From NCBI GenBank assembly GCA_938041955.1, contig CALISD010000082.1:53942-117941 (forward strand): a stretch of DNA of 64,000 bases. Direction: 5' to 3'. Positions 57,601 to 64,000 of the stretch are shown here, piece after piece. Under the pieces are notes generated by a model. It saw nothing but the letters and a program-made list of their open reading frames with translations, was not told the DNA's origin and ran no database searches. This stretch comes from an uncultured Granulosicoccaceae bacterium. GTDB taxonomy: Bacteria > Pseudomonadota > Gammaproteobacteria > Granulosicoccales > Granulosicoccaceae. The stretch's first letter is position 1. The number at the start of each line of letters is the position of its first letter. The translations under genes were made by a program, and so were the position numbers.

Positions 57601-57885
57601 GGCTTGCTACACTTGCTGACGCGTCGGATTTCCCTTGACGTGTACGGCTTGCCACTCGCTGACGCGTCGGGTTTCCTTTGACGTGTTCGGCTTGCCACTC
57701 GCTGACGCGTCGGGTTTCCCTTGACGTATACGGCTTGCCACTCGCTGACGCGTCGGGTTTCCTTTGACGTGTTCGGCTTGCCACTCGCTGACGCGTCGGG
57801 TTTCCTCGACGTGTAGGAATTGCCACTCGCTGACGCGTCGGGTTTCCTTGACTTGTAGGGATTGCCGCTTGCTTACGCGCGAGCC
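57601..57885 (+). repeat. Tandem array, ~43 bp unit, six copies plus a degenerate seventh
   Basis: Units start at 57601, 57646, 57689, 57732, 57775 and 57816, with lengths 45, 43, 43, 43, 41 and 42; a degenerate seventh begins at 57858. A 27-base core (TGCCACTCGC...GGGTTTCC) is identical in units two to six. It has the 8-base palindrome GACGCGTC at the centre. The linker (TTTGACGTGTTCGGCT) is nearly constant, so there are no unique spacers. It lies between the aceA terminator and the MATE gene, with an inverted single copy on the left. Frames through it are repeat translations. Confidence 0.93.
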
Positions 57886-57906
57886 TGCCTGGTGGTGCCG
57901 GTCTGC

Positions 57907-59265
57907 TTAGCGTAACTCTAATTCAATCTGTTTCATCCGCGCTCTTAAGCGAAGATACAGAAGTACTGCAGCAACACTCAACCCTAGTATTAATCCGCCC
58001 CAAAACCCCTTGGCGCCCCACCCCAGATGGTGAGCTGCGTAATACCCGGCGGCAAAGGCGATCGCCCAATACGAAAAAGCGTTAATCACCATGGGGATCT
58101 TGGTATCTTTCATACCACGCAACATCCCGAGAAAAGCCACCTGTGCTCCATCGGACAGCTGAAACAACGCAGCAAGCGCCACCAGCTGAGCAGCAAACTT
58201 TCGAAGCTCAAGGTCAGATGAATACAAGCCGGTCAAAGGGAATCGAAATAGCACCAGAAGACTTGCGGTAGCTGCCGCCAAAAGCACGGTGATAAACATG
58301 CCACTGGCCACACGTAATTTAAGAGATTCATACTCCCCTCTACCATACACCCGCCCGATTCTCGCAGTCAGTGCGAACGACAGGCCAAGTGGAAGCATGT
58401 AACACGCACCGGTAATCCCTATGGCGATGTAATGCGCACCCGCCTCAAGCGTGCCGAGCATTCCCATTTGCAACGCCGTGGCGGTAAAGAGCCCGGCCTC
58501 AAACACCAAAGCAAGATAGATTGGTACAGACAGCAATAACATTGGCTTTATATCAGCCCATCTTGGCCATTCAAATTTTGAGAACAGTTCGAACCGGGCA
58601 AAGCTGCCTCGACGAAGATAAAACACCAGAGCAATTGCCGACGCTACCGACACCATTGACGTAGCCATTCCAATGCCCTGCAAACCAAGACGCGGAAATC
58701 CAAACCACCCAAGACCAAATGCAAGATCAGCCAACGTGTTCACGCCTAACGCAAACAGTTGCACCACCAATATGCCGCGCGTGTTATTGGTCGCTTCGCA
58801 AACATTGCGGCATGCCATCACGACAGCAAACGCCGGCAAACTCAAACTCGCGGGAAGCAGGTACTCTGCTATCAGTGGCACCAGCTCGGCTTCCAAAGAC
58901 CAATGGGGCAGCGTTTTGATCGCCAGCAACGTTGCCAGGAGTGCGCAAGTACCGGCTATCACACCAATCCACAAGCCTTGCCTAAATACAGAGCCGACTA
59001 TGACACGGCGGCGCTGCCCGATAAGCTGCGACATAGTGGGCGATAGGCCTGCCATTAAACCAATGCAGGAGAGCGAGGCGAAAAACCACAAACCGGATCC
59101 AATACCACCGGCCGCGAGTTCCTGTCGGCCAAGACGTCCGGCCACCAACGCATCCACCAGACCATTACCCATATAGAGTAATTGAGCGAGCATCAGGGGT
59201 GTTGCCAGCTTTAGCGTTCGACGCGCATCAAGCAAGAACCTGGCACGAGTTTTTTTTGATGTCAC
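57907..59265 (-). CDS. MATE-family multidrug efflux protein
   Basis: Sodium- or proton-coupled exporter, 452 residues, 12 membrane segments, NorM-like. Visible: LAQLLYMGNGLVDALVAGRLG at the start, in parts MLAQLLYMGNG and ALVAGRLGRQEL; YMLPLGLSFALTARIGRVYG; DGAQVAFLGMLRGMKDTKIPM. It uses a GTG start at 59265. Substrate unknown. Confidence 0.9.
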   Translation of the reverse strand: MTSKKTRARFLLDARRTLKLATPLMLAQLLYMGNGLVDALVAGRLGRQELAAGGIGSGLWFFASLSCIGLMAGLSPTMSQLIGQRRRVIVGSVFRQGLWIGVIAGTCALLATLLAIKTLPHWSLEAELVPLIAEYLLPASLSLPAFAVVMACRNVCEATNNTRGILVVQLFALGVNTLADLAFGLGWFGFPRLGLQGIGMATSMVSVASAIALVFYLRRGSFARFELFSKFEWPRWADIKPMLLLSVPIYLALVFEAGLFTATALQMGMLGTLEAGAHYIAIGITGACYMLPLGLSFALTARIGRVYGRGEYESLKLRVASGMFITVLLAAATASLLVLFRFPLTGLYSSDLELRKFAAQLVALAALFQLSDGAQVAFLGMLRGMKDTKIPMVINAFSYWAIAFAAGYYAAHHLGWGAKGFWGGLILGLSVAAVLLYLRLRARMKQIELELR

Positions 59266-59335
59266 TTAATTATAGAACCGCTGATGTGAAGCAGACAACT
59301 GGGCATATCCAGACGATAGACCCTGACCACTAATC

Positions 59336-59941
59336 TCATACAGGCTGCGTCTTCACAAGCGACGGCCGCAATGCAAAGCCTTCATACCACTTCGCAAGAT
59401 TTGGTGCGTTGTTCCGCCACGCTTCCTCATCATTACGAAAATCAAAGTAACCCAGAGCCACTGCAACACTGAGGGTTCCTATGTCTACGGTATCACCGAA
59501 TGACGCACTGTCTTTTTCAAGGACATCGATAGCACGACGACACTTTTTTAACTGCGCTTCTGCCCAATCAGGCCACTGTTTTTCAGATGGGCGGACAAAG
59601 CCCTCATATCTGACAAGCACCGCTGCATCGCAAAAACCGTCGGCTGTTGCCTGTCGTCGCAACGCAGTCCAGCGGGCACTCCCGTTGGGTGGGAATAGAC
59701 CGCCATCGGCGAGCGCATCAATGTATTCACAGATTACCCTGGAATCATAGAGACTCTCATTGTTGGCCAAAAGCAGAGACGGGATTTTTCCCAGTGGATT
59801 TTCGCTATTTAACGGCGCATGTGAATTCACGGGCGTCAGTGCAATCTCTTCTTTTTCAATCTGATCGGCAATACCACACTCGGCTGCAACCACCAGTACT
59901 TTTCTTACAAATGGCGACGCCGGGTTATAATAGAGTTTCAT
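59336..59941 (-). CDS. Glutathione S-transferase family protein
   Basis: 201 residues: thioredoxin-like N-terminus KLYYNPASPFVRKVLV with S9 as likely glutathione contact, NPLGKIPSLL as the cis-Pro loop, and SLYDSRVICEYID; an all-helical C-terminal domain follows. Role in detoxification or disulfide handling not resolved. Confidence 0.88.
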   Translation of the reverse strand: MKLYYNPASPFVRKVLVVAAECGIADQIEKEEIALTPVNSHAPLNSENPLGKIPSLLLANNESLYDSRVICEYIDALADGGLFPPNGSARWTALRRQATADGFCDAAVLVRYEGFVRPSEKQWPDWAEAQLKKCRRAIDVLEKDSASFGDTVDIGTLSVAVALGYFDFRNDEEAWRNNAPNLAKWYEGFALRPSLVKTQPV

Positions 59942-60242
59942 GCTTTTTCCTAAAATCGTGCATTTATCGGCAAGTTTACACTAGTGATCCGATTCGATAG
60001 CAATTACTCTTGTCACTATTCAGGGCACACCTGTCGCACCCACCGACGTTGTCGTTCGTGGTCAAATACCCAAAATGTATATTGCGCGCAAACTCCAGCC
60101 CCATGAATACGACAAGCCACTCCGAATAGCGACACAGGGCTGAAATAGCAGTCAAAAATATGAGTTAGGTCATTTCCTACTGAATAGTTGCTTACTCTCT
60201 CTTTACCACTGATTGCAGCCACGCATAACCAAAATATCGCAC

Positions 60243-60755
60243 ATGCCCAACACAGATGATGCCATGAGTATAGATACCCCTTACAACGAATTTAACACCG
60301 TAGTCCAGAGTGACTGGATCGACTACAATGGTCATCTCAACGTGGCCTACTATCATGTGATCTTTGATCTGGCCGCCAAGCCGTTTTTCAATTGGCTTGG
60401 TTTCACACCAGAGGTTCGCTCCCAACACAATATATCCACTTTTGCACTTGAGACTCACATGAGTTATTTGTCTGAAGTAAAAGTAGATGAGGAAGTCAGA
60501 GTGGAAGCTCGCGTTCTCGATGTTCACCCGAAGCGATTTCACTTCTATCAGGAAATGTATAAAGTCGATAGCAATACGTTAACTTCCACACACGAATCGC
60601 TTGGCACCGTCGTCAATATGGAAGAGCGGAAGTCGGCGGCTATGCCGGATGCACTATTCGAACACCTGTTAAAAGTGAAGGAAGCACACAGCACACTCCC
60701 GTCTGCTTGGCAAATCGGGCATGTCATGTCTGTGAATCCCCGAGTAAAAAGCTGA
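60243..60755 (+). CDS. Hotdog-fold thioesterase (4HBT/carnitinyl-CoA type)
   Basis: Acyl-CoA thioesterase-like protein, about 170 residues. The active Asp is in DWIDYNGHLNVAYYHVIFD, the typical 4-hydroxybenzoyl-CoA thioesterase motif, with HMSYLSEVKVDEEVRVEA in the second strand pair. Start is unclear: ATG 60243, ATG 60264 and TTG 60213 are all in frame, none with a ribosome site. I recall close relatives next to carnitine and betaine genes, but none is visible here. Confidence 0.82.
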   Translation: MPNTDDAMSIDTPYNEFNTVVQSDWIDYNGHLNVAYYHVIFDLAAKPFFNWLGFTPEVRSQHNISTFALETHMSYLSEVKVDEEVRVEARVLDVHPKRFHFYQEMYKVDSNTLTSTHESLGTVVNMEERKSAAMPDALFEHLLKVKEAHSTLPSAWQIGHVMSVNPRVKS

Positions 60756-60829
60756 GACACAAAATATACAAGTCCACCGGTAACTCATGAGACTGTGTTA
60801 AATTATTGCCACTACACTGGGTTTAACGC

Positions 60830-61492
60830 ATGTTTATTCTAATAGTCATCCTCTCATTTGTTGCATCGTCAGTGGTCCGAGCGTGGATGACACGCACTTA
60901 CAGCAAATGGAGCTCTGTTGAGAATCAGGCGGGTATTGACGGCCACGCCGCCGCCCGCCATATTCTGGATAGCAATCAACTAAGCAACGTCAAGCTGGAG
61001 ATTTCTGAAGGCATGCTTTCTGATCACTACGTACCCAGTCAGAAATTGATGCGGCTTTCGCAAGACATAAACAACAAGCCCAGTATTGCGGCCCTTGCAG
61101 TCGCCGCTCATGAATGTGGCCACGCTATTCAAGACGTTGAAGGCTATGCACCGTTAAAGCTAAAAGCGGTGATGATGCCAATCGCCGCTCTTGGCAATCG
61201 CTTCGGAATCATACTGACCATTGGTGCCGGCTTTATGGGCAGTAGTGTGCTTATGAACGCTGGACTGGTGATGATGCTACTGGGCATGTTTATGCCAATA
61301 CTCACACTGCCCATCGAGTTCGATGCAAGTAAACGAGCACTGGAACAACTTACCAAGCACAAACTGGTCAATGAGCACGAGTATGCAGGAGCGAAGTCCA
61401 TGTTAACTGCTGCCGCCCTCACCTACGTTGCAGGTGCCGCATCATCAATGGCAATCGTGGGTCTTTTGGCTATGCGATTTCTCAAAAGGTAA
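60830..61492 (+). CDS. Membrane zinc metallopeptidase, YugP type
   Basis: 220 residues. N-terminal membrane helix (about 2-18), zinc motif HECGH (94-98), two to three further membrane helices and a C-terminal helix ending LLAMRFLKR. The third zinc ligand is expected in EFDASKRALEQL. Function unknown; family members sit in the inner membrane and are found widely. Confidence 0.85.
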   Translation: MFILIVILSFVASSVVRAWMTRTYSKWSSVENQAGIDGHAAARHILDSNQLSNVKLEISEGMLSDHYVPSQKLMRLSQDINNKPSIAALAVAAHECGHAIQDVEGYAPLKLKAVMMPIAALGNRFGIILTIGAGFMGSSVLMNAGLVMMLLGMFMPILTLPIEFDASKRALEQLTKHKLVNEHEYAGAKSMLTAAALTYVAGAASSMAIVGLLAMRFLKR

Positions 61493-61534
61493 CTCCAGTC
61501 ATACAGTTGCCGTCCATTATCCGTTGAAATATAT

Positions 61535-62800
61535 ATGCAAGAAACAGAACTCTTAAAGGCAATGTTCAAAGCGGCCGTCGCCGCTGCACAACCTGAAAAA
61601 ACGATTCCTGATTTCCTTCCGAAACCTCCTGTGGGTCGTACGGTAGTAATTGGCGCCGGCAAGGCATCGGCTGAAATGGCACGAGCATTTGAATCCTACT
61701 GGCCCGGCCCCTCCGGCAAGTTATCTGGCCTGGTGGTTACCCGCTATGACTACGCGGTTGCCTGTAAACATATAGAGATAGTCGAGGCCGCACATCCTGT
61801 ACCTGATCAGGCAGGTCAAACAGCTGCACGCCGTATTCTTGAAATTGTACAAGGCTTGTCAAAAGAAGATTTAGTCGTGTGTTTAATCTCCGGAGGTGGT
61901 TCCGCTTTGTTATCACTTCCAATAGACGGACTGACACTTGATGACAAACAACAGCTCAATCGCGCACTTTTGAAAAGTGGTGCGAATATTCGCGAAATGA
62001 ACTGTGTCAGAAAGCACTTATCCGCGATAAAGGGCGGTCAGCTGGCAGCGGCCTGTTCACCGGCAAAATTAGTCACGCTGATGATCTCTGATGTTCCAGA
62101 TGATGACCCTGATGTCATTGCATCCGGTCCGACTGTGCCAGATCCAACGACGTTCGCAGACGCACTGGACATCATCAAAAAATACAATATCACAGAACCA
62201 AGTATTGCTATTCAGGCCCTTGAACAAGGTGCGATCGAAACACCAAAGCCCGGCGACAAATGCTTTGATGACACAGAAGCTACATTAATAGCAACACCAC
62301 AGATGTCTTTAGACGCTGCAGCCAGCGTCGCGAAAGCGCACGGTATCACCCCGCTTATTCTAGGCGATAGCATTGAAGGAGAAGCCTCACAAGTGGCCCT
62401 GGTTCATGCGGGAATTGCCAAGCAGGTAGTGAGACACCAACAGCCAATTAAAAAACCGTGCGTACTACTGTCTGGAGGTGAAACCACCGTGACTGTCAAA
62501 GGCACCGGACGCGGTGGTAGAAACGCAGAGTTCTCACTGGCGTTGTCAATTGCACTCAACGAGCTCCCGGGAGTGCATTGCCTCGCAGCGGACACCGATG
62601 GTATCGACGGCAGTGAAGACAATGCTGGTTGCATCGTTACACCAACCACTTTAGCCCGCGCCGAAAAAGCCGGTTTAAAGCCCATCGATTATCTGATCAA
62701 CAATGATGCCTACGCCTTTTTTGATCAGCTTGACGATCTGTTAGTCACTGGTCCCACACTGACTAACGTCAATGACTTTAGAGCGATACTCATCACATGA
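61535..62800 (+). CDS. Glycerate 2-kinase / hydroxypyruvate reductase (TtuD, MOFRL family)
   Basis: 421 residues. Motifs: VVIGAGKASAEMARAFE, LISGGGSALLSLP, NCVRKHLSAIKGGQLA, ISDVPDDDPDVIASGPT, and the C-terminal MOFRL part LLSGGETTVTVKGTGRGGRN. It turns glycerate into 2-phosphoglycerate at the end of glyoxylate or tartrate use; older names call it hydroxypyruvate reductase. Links by theme to the glyoxylate genes upstream, but not in the same operon. Stop overlaps the next start as ATGA. Confidence 0.9.
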   Translation: MQETELLKAMFKAAVAAAQPEKTIPDFLPKPPVGRTVVIGAGKASAEMARAFESYWPGPSGKLSGLVVTRYDYAVACKHIEIVEAAHPVPDQAGQTAARRILEIVQGLSKEDLVVCLISGGGSALLSLPIDGLTLDDKQQLNRALLKSGANIREMNCVRKHLSAIKGGQLAAACSPAKLVTLMISDVPDDDPDVIASGPTVPDPTTFADALDIIKKYNITEPSIAIQALEQGAIETPKPGDKCFDDTEATLIATPQMSLDAAASVAKAHGITPLILGDSIEGEASQVALVHAGIAKQVVRHQQPIKKPCVLLSGGETTVTVKGTGRGGRNAEFSLALSIALNELPGVHCLAADTDGIDGSEDNAGCIVTPTTLARAEKAGLKPIDYLINNDAYAFFDQLDDLLVTGPTLTNVNDFRAILIT

Positions 62801-63756
62801 GTGAACGTAAACAGCATGATCAAATAAAAATGAAATCTGTCAAATTAGATTCAGAGATTGCGGTGCTTCTTGATGAAGTACAAGAGACAATGGCGGTAGC
62901 ACATACCTTGTCGGCAGAGGAAGTACGGGCCACTTTTCAAGCAGCAAGGAATACACCCGCCACCGTGACACCTGTGCACGAGGTAAGTGACCTCGCCATT
63001 GCCTCGCCCAATGGCAATATAGCGTGCCGAGTGTATAAACCCACCGATGACACCAACCTACCCGTTTTAATCTGGTTTCATGGTGGTGGCTGGGTGCTGG
63101 GGGATCTGGAAAGCGCTGACTTCCCATGCAGGGAGCTAGCCGCCCTTTCACAATGTATCGTTCTATCGGTTGATTATCGTTTGGCGCCCGAAGCGCCCTT
63201 TCCTGCCGCGTTCGATGATTGCCTGACTGTTGTTCAATGGACAGTAAATAATGCGAGCAGTCTCAATGCGAACAAACATCGTATTGCTATAGGTGGCGAC
63301 AGCGCTGGCGCCAATCTCGCCGCCTGTGTGAGTATTGCAGCCCGTGATAGTGGCTTGAACATCAAATTCCAACTTCTTGTCTATCCCGTGGTGGAGGCAG
63401 ATTTCGAGAATGCGAGCTATACAGAAAACGCCGACGGGTATTTCCTGACTCGAAATATGATGAAGTGGTTCTGGGATCACTACGTGCCCGATCACGCGAG
63501 TCGAACCGATCCCCGGGTAGCGCCGATGAGCGCCTCATTGAAAGGGTTGCCACCCGCCTGGGTGCTGACCGCTGGCTTCGACCCACTTAGGGATGAAGGC
63601 CTGAAATACGCCGCCGCATTGGCAAGTGCCGGTGTCTCTGTCTCATCCCAACAAGTAGATGACACAGTTCACGGTTTCTTCACCATGCCGGTACAAGGTG
63701 GCGCCAAAGCACGCTCAGAAGCCGCACGACAGCTTCAAAAAGCATTTTTTGCGTAA
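62797..63756 (+). CDS. Alpha/beta hydrolase, hormone-sensitive lipase family
   Basis: Esterase of 319 residues. Oxyanion motif HGGGW (95-99), nucleophile S169 in GGDSAGAN, acid Asp in GFDPLRDEG and His in VHGFF. ATGA overlap with the glycerate kinase means translational coupling. Substrate not known. Confidence 0.9.
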   Translation: MSERKQHDQIKMKSVKLDSEIAVLLDEVQETMAVAHTLSAEEVRATFQAARNTPATVTPVHEVSDLAIASPNGNIACRVYKPTDDTNLPVLIWFHGGGWVLGDLESADFPCRELAALSQCIVLSVDYRLAPEAPFPAAFDDCLTVVQWTVNNASSLNANKHRIAIGGDSAGANLAACVSIAARDSGLNIKFQLLVYPVVEADFENASYTENADGYFLTRNMMKWFWDHYVPDHASRTDPRVAPMSASLKGLPPAWVLTAGFDPLRDEGLKYAAALASAGVSVSSQQVDDTVHGFFTMPVQGGAKARSEAARQLQKAFFA

Positions 63757-63930
63757 TATATTTGATACAACATGCATCGATATGTGAACAAACTCACAGA
63801 CACTATCAGCAAGATTCTAGATAATGCACCTCATCAGCTGCAGACAGCCAACCACTGACAAGCTCCAGTGAAGGCCTGAGACCTCAGCACCGAATTTCTC
63901 CAGAGCGTTGACGGTAGCTCCGTTAACCCG

Positions 63931-63958
63931 AAAAGACTGTTCTTTTGAACGGTCTTTT
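63931..63958 (+). terminator. Rho-independent terminator
   Basis: AAAAGACTGTTC, loop TTTT, GAACGGTCTTTT, with the T tract at the 3' side, 174 bases past the hydrolase stop. Rest of 63757-64000 shows no gene. Confidence 0.8.
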
Positions 63959-64000
63959 CCTCTGTCTGACATAAATATATCGTTGTTCAACCGCATAGGA

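Noticed and set aside
57420..57826. Overlapping minus-strand frames encoding Arg/Ser-rich proteins with NPTRQRVAS-like strings
   Set aside because: They are translations of the tandem DNA repeat; the same strings recur with each unit and no ribosome site exists.
57601..57885. CRISPR array or integron attC array
   Set aside because: Linkers between cores are nearly the same in each unit, so there are no unique spacers or cassettes, and no cas or integrase gene is near.

Overview
The window reads as chromosome of a free-living, metabolically versatile proteobacterium, most likely a marine-type gammaproteobacterium. Pointers are hspQ, a DamX-like SPOR protein, YceK-type lipoproteins, proteobacterial fadBA, a ~535-residue isocitrate lyase, TRAP and Liv importers, and roughly even base composition. 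This placement is inference; there is no rRNA gene or other clean phylogenetic marker. I saw no tRNA, rRNA, phage, plasmid, transposase or CRISPR array. Most of the window is ordinary single-copy metabolic sequence.

Layout. 1-3000: the end of a peptide-type ABC binding protein with a strong terminator, then an NAD-dependent epimerase. 3072-9419 (minus): a Liv-type ABC importer operon (membrane protein, binding protein, LivH, LivM, LivG, LivF) with ATGA overlaps. 9568-16062: a YiiX-like papain-fold enzyme, two PLP aminotransferases, a glycosyltransferase and a photolyase-family protein that lacks the iron-sulfur ligands usual for its group. 16063-16680: a long hairpin element abutting a frameshifted lipoprotein gene. 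16683-22000: an FKBP isomerase, trpBA, a D-cysteine desulfhydrase-type enzyme and a SPOR protein. 22125-27280 (minus): acyl-CoA dehydrogenase-fadB-fadA. 27768-34080: TRAP transporter dctPQM, an amidase and a transsulfuration-family enzyme. 34694-37913: the DUF1800/DUF1501 pair. 38080-42780: CoA-transferase, enolase-superfamily enzyme, sugar-acid dehydratase, YtoQ protein. 43298-52906: assorted singletons (thioesterase, lipoprotein, RND exporter, racemase, aldo/keto reductase, nucleoside hydrolase, HspQ, a REC-GGDEF protein).

52923-57411 is the most interesting locus. A RamB/ScfR-type regulator is divergent from a 405-residue protein that is clearly related to malate synthase G but has lost the catalytic residues, part of the barrel and the whole C-terminal domain. 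Isocitrate lyase (aceA) follows 32 bp later. A normal glyoxylate shunt needs an active malate synthase; here its place next to aceA is taken by an apparent pseudoenzyme. Together with fadBA this points to growth on fatty acids or acetate, with an unexplained extra component.

57412-64000: after the aceA terminator comes a tandem array of a ~43 bp repeat. Single copies of its core are scattered in at least six other intergenic places in the window. Then follow a MATE exporter, a glutathione transferase, a thioesterase, a membrane zinc peptidase, a glycerate kinase and an alpha/beta hydrolase, ending at a terminator.
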